From JAUMBM01 sp964645715 (GTDB lineage Bacteria; Bacteroidota; Bacteroidia; Chitinophagales; Saprospiraceae), in NCBI GenBank assembly GCA_964645715.1, contig CAZYAO010000007.1, positions 54,114 to 118,113 of the forward strand: a stretch of 64,000 nt of DNA. Reading direction: 5' to 3'. The notes beneath the pieces were generated by a model. The model worked only from the letters and a program-made list of their open reading frames with translations, was not told where the DNA came from and did not search any database. Below are positions 15,651 through 24,020 of this stretch, piece after piece; position 1 is the stretch's first letter, and each line of letters begins with the position of its first letter. A program made the translations under genes and the position numbers.

Positions 15651-18467
15651 ATGAAATTTGCATCAACTGTTTTTTGTCTGTTTTTTATTTTTTTCATGGC
15701 CTCACAACAACAGCTATTGGCCCAGGTGGTTGTCCGGGGTACGGTAGTCGATGCCAACAGCGGTGATCCCCTGATCAATGCGACGATTGTCATCAAGGGG
15801 ACCACGGAAGGAACTGTTACGGATTTCGACGGCAAATTTAGCCTCGAAACCCGTCAGGCGATACCTATGGTATTGCTGGTTTCTTACATTGGTTACTCCG
15901 AACAGGAGGTCAATGTGTCCGATGCCCGTACAGCGTTAAAAATACAATTGGTCGAAGATGCTGTGACCATTTCAACCGTTGAGGTCAAAGGCCGGCGTAT
16001 CAGCGAGCGACAGCAGCAGTCCCCACTCACGGTAGAAACGCTCGACAATATAGCCATCCGGGAGACGCCCGCCGCCAATTTTTATGACGGGCTGGGGTCG
16101 CTCAAAGAAGTAGACCTGACAGCTGCCAGCTTAGGCTTCAAGATTATCAATACCCGCGGTTTCAACAGCACCAGCCCGGTGCGCTCACTGCAGCTGATTG
16201 ATGGCGTCGACAACCAGTCGCCCGGCCTCAACTTTTCGCTGGGCAATTTCCTGGGCGCTTCCGAACTGGATGTCAATGCTGTCAACCTGGTCATCGGAGC
16301 TGCCTCGGCATTCTATGGTCCCAATGCGTTCAACGGGGTCATCAGTATGGAAAGCAAAGATCCTTACCTGCATACAGGGCTGTCCGCTATGATGAAAGTC
16401 GGCGAGCGCAACCTGATCGAAGGTGGCTTCCGCTGGGCGCAGACCGTCAACAACAAGGAGGGGCTGCCCTTCATGGCCTATAAAATCAATTTCTTCCACT
16501 TTCGCGCCAATGACTGGGTAGCGGATAATTACGATCCGGTCTATGAGAGCCCTGCACCCATCGACAATCCGGGTGGGTATGATGCCGTAAATGTATACGG
16601 TGATGAGTATCTGAATGCCAATGATCTCAGCCGGTCTTTGTCGACCCCGGGTCTGGGTATCATTCACCGCAGAGGTTACAGAGAGATCGATTTGGTAGAC
16701 TATGACTCCGACAATACCAAGATTGGTGCCGCACTGCATTTTCGCCTCAACCCGGCCAAGGATTTACGGTCTACTGAGCTGATTGCTGCCAGCAATTTCA
16801 GTACTGGCACAACGGTCTATCAGGGAGATAACCGATTCAGCCTGCGAGACATACGTTTTTATCAACACCGACTGGAGCTGCGGCAGCGCGACAAATTTTT
16901 CCTGCGCGCCTACGTAACGCACGAAGATGCCGGTAATTCATACGACCCTTACTTTACGGCATTGCTGCTGCAGAACAATGCCAAGAAAAACAGCGACTGG
17001 CGTGCTGATTATATCAACTACTGGCAGCTCAACGTCAATCCCACGCTGCGGGCACAAGAGGGTTACCCAAATCCCCTCAGCTACATTGGTCGTCCCGACG
17101 AATTCCGGGCTGCCCTCAATGCTTTTTTAGGCAAGGAAGACATTCAGGCACTGCTGAACAACTCGCATACCCAGGCATCGGCCTACTCGCTGGCGGCCAA
17201 TCCGCTCACCAATACAGCAGATTTTTTCGAGCCGGGTACGCAGCGCTTTCAGGATGAGTTCAACCGCATCACCAGTAGTTTGTCGTATACGGAGGGTGGT
17301 ACTCGCTTTTACGACAAGTCGGCACTGGCGCATGTGCATGGTGAGTACCGCTTTAATGACTTGGCCAGCGGGGGTACTGTGACAGATCTGGATGTAGTCA
17401 CGGGCGCCAACTTCCGTCAGTTTATGCCGGACTCCCGCGGGTCCATCCTGCTCGATACCAACGGACGCGTCATCCGCAATTCGGAATTTGGTCTCTACGG
17501 GGGTGCAATTATGGAGATTCGCGCCAAACTGAAGATTAACGCTTCTGTGCGCCTCGACAAAAATCAGAATTTCGATCCGCTGCTCAGTCCGGCTGCCTCT
17601 GCAGTGTATACCCACAACCCCAATACCATCTTCCGCCTGTCTTTCAGCTCGGCTATCCGCAACCCTACGCTCAGCGACCAGTATCTTTTCTACAACGTGG
17701 GCCGCGCTATTCTGATCGGCAATCTCGACGGCTTCCAGGACTTGCTTACGGTAGAGTCGCTCCGCAATTTTGTGGGCACTGGCAACAGCGATACTCTTGA
17801 TTATTTTGACATTGCGCCTGTGCGGCCCGAGCGGGTAAGAACGATGGAGGCAGGCGTGCGGACGACCCTGTTCGACAGGCTGTATGTCGACGCCACTTAC
17901 TATTACAGTTTCTACCGCGATTTCATCGGCTTCAACTTTGGTGTTGATGCTACGATTGCCAACAACCAGTTGGTCGACGCACAGGCTTATCGCGTGGCGG
18001 CCAATGCGACGGACCGGGTAACGACCCAGGGCTTCTCCTTGGGGCTCAACTACTATTTTGCTAAGTTTTATGTGCTCAATGCCAATTATTCCTGGAATAT
18101 ACTGAACACACAGACGGATGACCCCATCATTCCTGCGTTCAATACCCCGGAGCATAAATTTAATTTTGGCATTTCTGGTCGCGATATTGACATTAATTTG
18201 GGCAGTAAGCGCATCAAAAATGTGGGTTTCAATGTTAACTATAAGTGGGTGGAGGGTTTCCTGTTTGAAGGTTCACCACAGTTTACCGGTTTTATCCCTT
18301 CCTACGATCTGCTGGATGCACAAGTCAACTGGCGGGCCGAGAAGCTGGATACGACTTTTAAGCTGGGTGCCTCCAATGTGCTCAACAACCAGGTGTTTCA
18401 GACCTATGGAGGTCCCCGTATTGGTCGCCTGGCCTACTTCTCTATATTATACGAGTTTAAAAAATAA
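15651..18467 (+). CDS. TonB-dependent receptor with carboxypeptidase-like N-terminal domain
   Basis: This 938-residue outer-membrane receptor starts with a signal peptide ending near LLAQ (residue 25). A carboxypeptidase-regulatory-like domain follows at about 26-110 (VRGTVVDANSGDPLINATIV, GTVTDFDGKFSLE), then the plug domain (RGFNSTSPVRSLQLIDGVDN, VIGAASAFYGPNAFNGVI at about 165-230) and a long beta-barrel that ends in an aromatic-rich FSILYEFKK. It lacks a SusD partner, so it is not a classic glycan-uptake pair. The next gene, 38 nt downstream, encodes a T9SS-exported hydrolase, so a substrate released by that enzyme may be the ligand. The substrate itself is unknown. Confidence 0.9.
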   Translation: MKFASTVFCLFFIFFMASQQQLLAQVVVRGTVVDANSGDPLINATIVIKGTTEGTVTDFDGKFSLETRQAIPMVLLVSYIGYSEQEVNVSDARTALKIQLVEDAVTISTVEVKGRRISERQQQSPLTVETLDNIAIRETPAANFYDGLGSLKEVDLTAASLGFKIINTRGFNSTSPVRSLQLIDGVDNQSPGLNFSLGNFLGASELDVNAVNLVIGAASAFYGPNAFNGVISMESKDPYLHTGLSAMMKVGERNLIEGGFRWAQTVNNKEGLPFMAYKINFFHFRANDWVADNYDPVYESPAPIDNPGGYDAVNVYGDEYLNANDLSRSLSTPGLGIIHRRGYREIDLVDYDSDNTKIGAALHFRLNPAKDLRSTELIAASNFSTGTTVYQGDNRFSLRDIRFYQHRLELRQRDKFFLRAYVTHEDAGNSYDPYFTALLLQNNAKKNSDWRADYINYWQLNVNPTLRAQEGYPNPLSYIGRPDEFRAALNAFLGKEDIQALLNNSHTQASAYSLAANPLTNTADFFEPGTQRFQDEFNRITSSLSYTEGGTRFYDKSALAHVHGEYRFNDLASGGTVTDLDVVTGANFRQFMPDSRGSILLDTNGRVIRNSEFGLYGGAIMEIRAKLKINASVRLDKNQNFDPLLSPAASAVYTHNPNTIFRLSFSSAIRNPTLSDQYLFYNVGRAILIGNLDGFQDLLTVESLRNFVGTGNSDTLDYFDIAPVRPERVRTMEAGVRTTLFDRLYVDATYYYSFYRDFIGFNFGVDATIANNQLVDAQAYRVAANATDRVTTQGFSLGLNYYFAKFYVLNANYSWNILNTQTDDPIIPAFNTPEHKFNFGISGRDIDINLGSKRIKNVGFNVNYKWVEGFLFEGSPQFTGFIPSYDLLDAQVNWRAEKLDTTFKLGASNVLNNQVFQTYGGPRIGRLAYFSILYEFKK

Positions 18468-18505
18468 TAGCTTATCGCTATTTTTACCATTAAAAATGCG
18501 TTTCT

Positions 18506-19915
18506 ATGAAACAGATCAACACAGTTGTTTTACTCCTGCTGGTCTTTGCGATCAACTCGCTGACCGCGCAAACCCGTTATGTTGACCAGATCTTCCCACA
18601 GGTGACGAAGACCAGCAATGTAACGTATGGCACCAACATTGGCATCCTCACGGGTGCTCCGGCGCAGACAGCGCTCTTGATGGATGTTTACAGGCCGACA
18701 GGTGATACGGAGACCAATCGTCCCGTGGTTATCTATCTGCACACCGGCTCTTTCCTGCCGCAATACTTCAATGGCCAGATTACGGGCGGCAAGCTCGACT
18801 CTACGGTTGTTGAAATTTGTACGCGCCTCGCCAAGACGGGTTATGTAGCTATCGCAGCTACTTACCGCCAGGGCTGGTTGCCGCTGGCTGAAAACCAGAA
18901 CACGCGTACCAGTTCACTGCTACAGGCGGCTTACCGCGGTATCCAGGATGCACGTACGCTGATTCGCTACCTGCGTAAAGATGTGGCTGAAAACAATAAC
19001 AGCCTTGGCATTGACCCCAACCGCATCGTTCTTTGGGGACAAGGNNNNNNNNNNNNNNNNNNNNNNNNNNNNNNNNNNNNNNNNNNNNNNNNNNNNNNNN
19101 NNNNNNNNNNNNNNNNNNNNNNNNNNNNNNNNNNNNNNNNNNNNCCTTATGCCGACGGAGCGGTTATCGTACCTACCACTGGTGAGTTTGTTGTCAACGT
19201 AAGCGGTACGTATTCTGTTGTTAAAAAAGCTAATGAAACAGGTGTCAATGACGCTCTGACGCCTGCCAATGCGGCACCACTGGCAGCACCTTTTAGCACG
19301 CTTTCATCTGTCACCAACGGCATCAATGCTGCTTACAACAATGTGCCTATCTCCTACCAAGGACAGAACATTACACTGGCTGTTCCTAACTGCTATCCTT
19401 TCGTGACCAGCAACCTGCAGTCAGGTCCATGGGACTGGTGGAGTCGTCCGCAACTCGGCCTGATCATTCAGGCAGTCAACGGTCAGCTCGGCACTAACTT
19501 CAACGCTGACACACTGCACAATACGGGTTTGCTGCTCAACCCTGACATGAGTGCTACCAAGGCGCGTACCTACATCGATACGGTTATGGCATACTTCTAC
19601 CCACGTGCCTGCCAGGCGCTGCAGCTTCCGGACTGTGCAATCAGCAGCACAGAAGATGTAATGATCGACGAAGACCGCGTACAGCTGCAGATTGCACCCA
19701 ATCCTGCTTCTGAGCGTATCTTCATCAGCAGCAAGACACAGGTTGCTATGCAGGACATCCAGCTGTTTGACATGAACGGCCTCTTCCTGCGTTCTTACAA
19801 CAACATTGATCATCACCAATACGAGATACAGCGAGGCGAGTTACCCCCGGGCATGTACCTGATCAAAGTCAGGTTTGCCGATGGTATTGCTGTTAAACAG
19901 GTGGTTATACAGTAG
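18506..19915 (+). CDS. Carboxylesterase-like alpha/beta hydrolase with T9SS type A sorting domain (interrupted by gap)
   Basis: A signal peptide (MKQINTVVLLLLVFAINSLTA) precedes an esterase-like domain with LLMDVYRPTGD, NRPVVIYLHTGSF and GYVAIAATYRQGW, the usual sheet-and-oxyanion-hole layout. IVLWGQG runs into the N run, so the nucleophile elbow GxSxG is probably hidden by the gap. After the gap the frame continues to LQIAPNPASERIFISS and GMYLIKVRFADGIAVKQVVIQ, a type A T9SS sorting domain (about the last 75 residues), so the enzyme should be exported to the surface. The same frame on both sides supports one gene, although the real gap length is unknown. It lies 38 nt after the TonB receptor gene. 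Confidence 0.82.
   Translation: MKQINTVVLLLLVFAINSLTAQTRYVDQIFPQVTKTSNVTYGTNIGILTGAPAQTALLMDVYRPTGDTETNRPVVIYLHTGSFLPQYFNGQITGGKLDSTVVEICTRLAKTGYVAIAATYRQGWLPLAENQNTRTSSLLQAAYRGIQDARTLIRYLRKDVAENNNSLGIDPNRIVLWGQXXXXXXXXXXXXXXXXXXXXXXXXXXXXXXXXXXPYADGAVIVPTTGEFVVNVSGTYSVVKKANETGVNDALTPANAAPLAAPFSTLSSVTNGINAAYNNVPISYQGQNITLAVPNCYPFVTSNLQSGPWDWWSRPQLGLIIQAVNGQLGTNFNADTLHNTGLLLNPDMSATKARTYIDTVMAYFYPRACQALQLPDCAISSTEDVMIDEDRVQLQIAPNPASERIFISSKTQVAMQDIQLFDMNGLFLRSYNNIDHHQYEIQRGELPPGMYLIKVRFADGIAVKQVVIQ
19045..19144. other. Assembly gap (100 N)
   Basis: Exactly 100 N inside the hydrolase gene. The flanks do not overlap. The missing part likely contains the catalytic serine. Confidence 0.98.
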
Positions 19916-19926
19916 TAAGGTTACAT

Positions 19927-20013
19927 ACTTTTTGGCGGCTGACGCCGCCAAAAAGTGCGCTAACTATTGGGCCCGTTGCTGGATTTTTTCAAAAATCCAG
20001 CAACGGGCCCAAT
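19927..20013. repeat. Core and stem palindromes between convergent genes
   Basis: The core palindrome (19927-19956) has 13-bp arms ending in GGCGGC around loop TGAC. The stem palindrome (19966-20013) has two perfect 23-nt arms with only 2 nt between them. Together they fill the space between the hydrolase stop (19915) and the LuxC-type gene stop (20029). Confidence 0.92.
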
Positions 20014-20028
20014 GTTTATAAGAGATTC

Positions 20029-21048
20029 TCAGAGCGTGCCCAAAAACGCCATCGTATCAAGCCCGTCAGCATAATCGGCCAGTCCGGGCTGCTGGGCTTG
20101 CCCAAACGGACGGGCATTGCTGCCCTGCAGCATTGGCATGGAACTCACGACCACCTGAATATCGGCAGCCGAGGCGCGGAGACGTTCCGGCAATTCGGCA
20201 GCCTCCTGGTAGTATTGATAGTGCAGCATGGCCACCGGTGAAGCAATCTGCGGATTTTCCAGTAGCATAACACAACCGTTGGCCAAAAACGGCTGCCGGT
20301 TGAGTATTAGAGAAGCATAGTGGTAATCAAAATTATTCTTGTACTTGCTGTGCAGTACAATTTCCCTAAACTCGTACAGCGCCTCCAGCAAAGGCGTAAA
20401 ATCATAGCCTTCCGGCACCCACAGGCTGGAGACATTGCGGCAACCAAGGCCAAAGTACGTAAATACATCTCTGCCCAGCGCCAGTAAATCTTCGCGGCTT
20501 TCCTGCCCGCTCAGCACAGCAAGGCCGCTGCGATTGCGGCGGATGATGTGCGGCTTGTGTCCAAAATAAGCCTCAAAGTAGCGCGCCGTGTTATTGCTGC
20601 CGGTAGCCATGATGGCATCGACCTTATTGAGACGGTCGGCCAGCGCGACATAAGCCTCTGCCCGCGCGTCAATAGCAATCAATTGCCTGACCAGCAGCGG
20701 AAACAACCAAGGATCTTTTTCCGAGCACTTGACAACCGCCTGATGGCCGGCGACGAAAGTGCACAGAAAATCGTGAAAGCCCACCAAAGGAATGTTTCCC
20801 GCCATGACGATGCCCACAGGGCGGGGCTCAACCACCTCGGCCAGTGCATAGCCTTGGCTCCAGGCCTCCAGCAGCGAAGGCTGCAAAAAATGGTCACAGA
20901 TTGCCTGTATAGCCAGTCGCTGGTTTTCGACTGTCAGCCAGGGATTGTGTACAGCCGTTCTGGCCATCACCGCCTCCCGATAATCATCTGCCTGTTGCAG
21001 TTGCGCCCCGAGCGTGCAGAGCGCAGCTATTCTTTCTTGCCTGTTCAT
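20029..21048 (-). CDS. LuxC-type acyl-CoA reductase
   Basis: This 339-residue protein belongs to the LuxC family of fatty acyl-CoA reductases in the aldehyde dehydrogenase superfamily. Conserved blocks are RPVGIVMAGNIPLVGFHDFL, KCSEKDPWLFPLL, MATGSNNTARYFEAYFG and FTYFGLGCRNVSSLWVPEG, which includes the probable catalytic cysteine. Shorter stand-alone members without luciferase genes are widespread in Bacteroidota, and their reaction is taken to be reduction of an acyl thioester to the aldehyde, with unknown substrate. The gene is divergent from the rsmB-like gene. Its leader holds a stem-loop directly before the start codon. Confidence 0.85.
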   Translation of the reverse strand: MNRQERIAALCTLGAQLQQADDYREAVMARTAVHNPWLTVENQRLAIQAICDHFLQPSLLEAWSQGYALAEVVEPRPVGIVMAGNIPLVGFHDFLCTFVAGHQAVVKCSEKDPWLFPLLVRQLIAIDARAEAYVALADRLNKVDAIMATGSNNTARYFEAYFGHKPHIIRRNRSGLAVLSGQESREDLLALGRDVFTYFGLGCRNVSSLWVPEGYDFTPLLEALYEFREIVLHSKYKNNFDYHYASLILNRQPFLANGCVMLLENPQIASPVAMLHYQYYQEAAELPERLRASAADIQVVVSSMPMLQGSNARPFGQAQQPGLADYADGLDTMAFLGTL

Positions 21049-21068
21049 TATATGCTCTTTGCGGCAAA

Positions 21069-21147
21069 ACAGTTATCGGGTTGCTTGCACAGCCAAATAA
21101 CTGTCTTATGAATAGGTATGTTTTTATGAAAATAAAAAATACATACC
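21069..21147 (-). promoter_or_regulatory. Stem-loops in the leader of the LuxC-type gene
   Basis: ACAGTTAT (21069-21076) pairs with ATAACTGT (21097-21104), about 20 nt before the start codon. A weaker AT-rich hairpin starting GGTATG and ending CATACC spans 21115-21147. Both lie in the roughly 113-nt leader predicted from the -7 element at 21168-21175. A regulatory role is inference. Confidence 0.4.
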
Positions 21148-21167
21148 CATCGCGCTTTGGTTTGCTG

Positions 21168-21175
21168 CAAAGGTA
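21168..21175 (-). promoter_or_regulatory. Predicted -7 promoter element of the LuxC-type gene
   Basis: TACCTTTG on the minus strand, an exact TAnnTTTG match, 36 nt from an identical element on the plus strand. Confidence 0.55.
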
Positions 21176-21211
21176 AGCGAGTATGCACATCTGTCGTCAA
21201 AAAAATACACT

Positions 21212-21219
21212 TACCTTTG
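21212..21219 (+). promoter_or_regulatory. Predicted -7 promoter element of the rsmB-like gene
   Basis: TACCTTTG matches TAnnTTTG exactly and ends only 4 nt before the ATG at 21224. With a start site about 7 nt downstream the message would be nearly leaderless, perhaps starting at the tandem ATGATG. Confidence 0.55.
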
Positions 21220-21223
21220 CGGT

Positions 21224-22447
21224 ATGATGGAAAAAGCAGGTACCACATCCTTGTTTCCCCCCCTTGTTGCGGCCGTTGCAGAAGCCCTGGAGCAGATATT
21301 TCTGGGGGGGCGCTATGCAGACAAAGTAATTGAGCAAGTATTGCGCCAGGATCCCCGCAGGGGTGCGCGCGATCGCGCCTTCATAGCAGCCCACACCTAC
21401 GATATTGTCCGCTGGTATCGACTGCTTACGGCCGTGCTGGGTTATGAGCCACGAGATAAGGCCGGTTTCTACGCGCTTTTCGGCACCCACTGGCTGCTGT
21501 CAGGTGCCAGGCTGCCTGCATGGCGGGAGTTTGCCTCTTTGGACGCACAAATGCTGCTGGCCGCCCGCGAACGATTATTGCGGGAGCCGGCCATAGCCGA
21601 ATCTATTCCCGACTGGCTGGAAACAATGGGGCGTGACCAATTGGGGGATCGCTGGCCAGCCACCATCCATGCGCTCAACGAGCCTGCCCAACTAGTAGTG
21701 CGCGTCAATCGGCTCAAAGCTGATAAGGAGGCTGTGAGTAAGTTGCTGGAAAAAGAAGGCAGCAGCCTGCGCGACCTGCCCGGCGATGCGCTGCTGTTGA
21801 CAGAGCGCCGCAACCTGTTTCAGAGCGAAGCATTTCGCCGCGGCTGGATAGAAGTGCAGGACTTTTCCAGTCAGCAGGTAGCCCCTTTTTTGCAGGCCGA
21901 GCCGGGCATGCGCGTCATTGACGCCTGTGCCGGCGCTGGAGGCAAAAGCCTCCACCTCGCAGCCTGCATGCACAACAAAGGCCAGCTCATTGCACTGGAC
22001 ACCGAGGCCTGGAAACTGAGCAATCTGCGGCAGCGTGCCCGCCGGGCCGGCGCTCATATCATCGAGACCAGACCTATTGAAAATACCAAAACCCTCAAGC
22101 GGCTGCAACAGTCGGCCGATCGGCTGCTGCTCGATGTCCCCTGCTCCGGGCTGGGCGTGCTGCGAAGAAATCCCGATGCCAAATGGAAGCTCAGTCCCGA
22201 TTTTATCGCGCGGGTACAGCAGACCCAGCAGGACCTGCTTGTCAGGTACAGCAGCCTGTGTAAGCCGGGGGGGATGATGGTCTATGCTACCTGCAGTATT
22301 CTGCCTTCCGAAAATCAGCAGCAGGTGCAGCGGTTTTTGCAGCAGGAAACAGGAGGGGCTTTTGCACTGCAGGAGGAGCGGGTGATCCTGCCGCAGGATG
22401 AGGGGTTTGATGGGTTTTATATGGCACGGCTACATAAGCGTGGATAG
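21224..22447 (+). CDS. rsmB: RsmB-type 16S rRNA (cytosine-C5) methyltransferase
   Basis: The 407-residue protein has an N-terminal NusB-like helical domain and a C-terminal Rossmann methyltransferase domain. SAM motif I reads IDACAGAGGKSLHLA (about residue 229). The two catalytic cysteines of RNA m5C methyltransferases are visible in LLDVPCSGLGVLRRNPDAKW and VYATCSILPSEN. It probably methylates a cytosine in 16S rRNA. The promoter element lies almost at the start codon, which suggests a leaderless or very short-leader mRNA. Four palindromes follow the stop. Confidence 0.88.
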   Translation: MMEKAGTTSLFPPLVAAVAEALEQIFLGGRYADKVIEQVLRQDPRRGARDRAFIAAHTYDIVRWYRLLTAVLGYEPRDKAGFYALFGTHWLLSGARLPAWREFASLDAQMLLAARERLLREPAIAESIPDWLETMGRDQLGDRWPATIHALNEPAQLVVRVNRLKADKEAVSKLLEKEGSSLRDLPGDALLLTERRNLFQSEAFRRGWIEVQDFSSQQVAPFLQAEPGMRVIDACAGAGGKSLHLAACMHNKGQLIALDTEAWKLSNLRQRARRAGAHIIETRPIENTKTLKRLQQSADRLLLDVPCSGLGVLRRNPDAKWKLSPDFIARVQQTQQDLLVRYSSLCKPGGMMVYATCSILPSENQQQVQRFLQQETGGAFALQEERVILPQDEGFDGFYMARLHKRG

Positions 22448-22608
22448 TATTTTGGGCGGCTGGCGCCGCCCAAAATATAAAAGCTGTATCGAGTGGCCTT
22501 CGGCCACCCGATACACAAAAACGGTGTAATTTTTGCTGGTGGGCCGCAGCCCACCAGCAAAAATTACGCACACCGCCCACTTTCTGGTGGCGAAAGCCAC
22601 CAGAAAGT
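22448..22608. repeat. Cluster of four stem-loops after rsmB
   Basis: 22448-22477: perfect 13-bp core palindrome, loop TGGC, starting right after the stop codon. 22486-22514: 13-bp stem with one mismatch, loop TTC. 22526-22567: perfect 19-bp stem, loop CGCA. 22579-22608: perfect 13-bp stem, loop GAAA. All have GGYGGC-like or GTGGCC/GGGC cores at the loop. One terminator would be enough here, so four are more than termination needs. Confidence 0.92.
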
Positions 22609-22671
22609 AAACCACTACCTTAGCAAACATGACCAAATGCTAAATTTGGCCACATATTACACTTAAAGTTA

Positions 22672-22983
22672 TTTGGCAAAGGCAATTAAGCCGTACTTTT
22701 GCAGTTTATTGACAACCAGCCTGCCTTAAGGCAGGCAACACCGACCAGCGCCGGGTATTCGGGAGAGGAAGTGACAAAAATCGCCCAATATTAACGCTAA
22801 AAACCTGTTAAGTATAGTAAAATATCCAAAGCGTATGTATACATTTGGCAGCTGATTTGGATCCGCAGTCCGCCTGCGATCTGTCAAAGATTTATTATAA
22901 CCATGCGACGATCAGGACACAGTGCACACAACACAAATGATTTATTTTCCTTTACATATTTACGAATCTCAAAAACTTCTCCC
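22672..22983 (+). promoter_or_regulatory. Consensus promoter and long leader of the PorP/SprF operon
   Basis: TTTG at 22672-22675, an 18-nt spacer and TACTTTTG at 22694-22701 form a full Bacteroidota promoter, the best in the window. The predicted transcript starts near 22708 and has a leader of about 275 nt before the ATG at 22984. The leader holds a GCCTGCC-TTAA-GGCAGGC stem-loop (22719-22736) just after the start. I see no other gene in it. Confidence 0.6.
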
Positions 22984-23952
22984 ATGAATGCGATGCGATG
23001 GCAGATGCCGTTATTCGTGCTGTTGGCAATACAGTCGACCCAGCTGTTTGGCCAGCAGCTCTCCCTCTTCACGCAGTACCGAGAGCAGGCAACCATGCTC
23101 AATCCTGCAGCGCTGGAGCAAGACTTTATCACTACCGGCCGCAATCTGACTTTTGGCGCAAGCCATCGGGTGCAGTGGGCTGGTATTGAGGGTGCTCCCA
23201 GAACCCAGACCGTAAGAATCTCCTACATCAACAGCGAGGCTTCGGGTGCCGCGCTGAATGCAGGCGGCTATATGTTCAACGACCAGACAGGCCCCACGGG
23301 TTTCACGGGCGTCTATGGACGTCTGGGAGCTGTCATTTCGGATGACCCCCAGTACCGGGGCTTCTCGGCTGCCCTATCGGGCGGACTTGTGCAGTACCGG
23401 ATCGATGCCAGCAAGATACGCCTGCGTGACCCCAATGATGTCATTGGGCAGCAGGATCAAAACCAGCTCTACCCTGACCTCGGGCTGGGGCTTTATTTTT
23501 ACGAGACCATCCGCCGCGGTACCTTTCGCGGTGACATGTTTTATGCGGGTGTCTCCATCCCTCAGATTCTTGGGCTCAACCTGACCTTCACTGACCCCAA
23601 TGGCGATTTCTTAGTTGAACGCACGCGGCACTTCTACGGCATGGCGGGCTTCTATAAGTTCACCGACAACGACGGTATCATTGAGCCTTCCGTATGGATT
23701 AAGTACGTTGACGGGGCGCCTGTCAATGCGGACTTTAACCTTCGCTATCAGTTTCCTACCAGCTTCTGGATTGGTACTGGTGTGGCTACCAGTGGTAACT
23801 TCCACATGGAGACGGGTTTCAACCTCGGCGACAATATGGGGCTGGACAACAACATTCGGGTAGGCTATGGTTTCGATGCTTATTTCAGCAGCTTTGGTCC
23901 TACAGCTGGCTATACGCACGAGATCCAGCTTTCCATTTCCTTTGATCGCTAA
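22984..23952 (+). CDS. PorP/SprF family type IX secretion system outer-membrane protein
   Basis: This 322-residue protein has a signal peptide (residues 1-24, ending LFGQ) and then the family pattern LSLFTQYREQATMLNPAAL, followed by beta-barrel strands to the end (EIQLSISFDR). PorP/SprF proteins work with the T9SS, and in Flavobacterium johnsoniae SprF is needed to export the type B adhesin SprB. The neighbour 68 nt downstream is a giant protein with a type B sorting domain, so this is very likely its dedicated partner. The ATG at 22984 is chosen over an upstream in-frame ATG (22903) because the signal peptide begins here. Confidence 0.92.
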   Translation: MNAMRWQMPLFVLLAIQSTQLFGQQLSLFTQYREQATMLNPAALEQDFITTGRNLTFGASHRVQWAGIEGAPRTQTVRISYINSEASGAALNAGGYMFNDQTGPTGFTGVYGRLGAVISDDPQYRGFSAALSGGLVQYRIDASKIRLRDPNDVIGQQDQNQLYPDLGLGLYFYETIRRGTFRGDMFYAGVSIPQILGLNLTFTDPNGDFLVERTRHFYGMAGFYKFTDNDGIIEPSVWIKYVDGAPVNADFNLRYQFPTSFWIGTGVATSGNFHMETGFNLGDNMGLDNNIRVGYGFDAYFSSFGPTAGYTHEIQLSISFDR

Positions 23953-24020
23953 GCGATGCTATTTGTAAGAAACCGGGCATCTGTTGATAAACCGCATAAC
24001 ATTTCAACTTATCTCTTTCC

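Noticed and set aside
22448..22983. Riboswitch between rsmB and the PorP gene
   Set aside because: I see hairpins but no recognisable riboswitch consensus.
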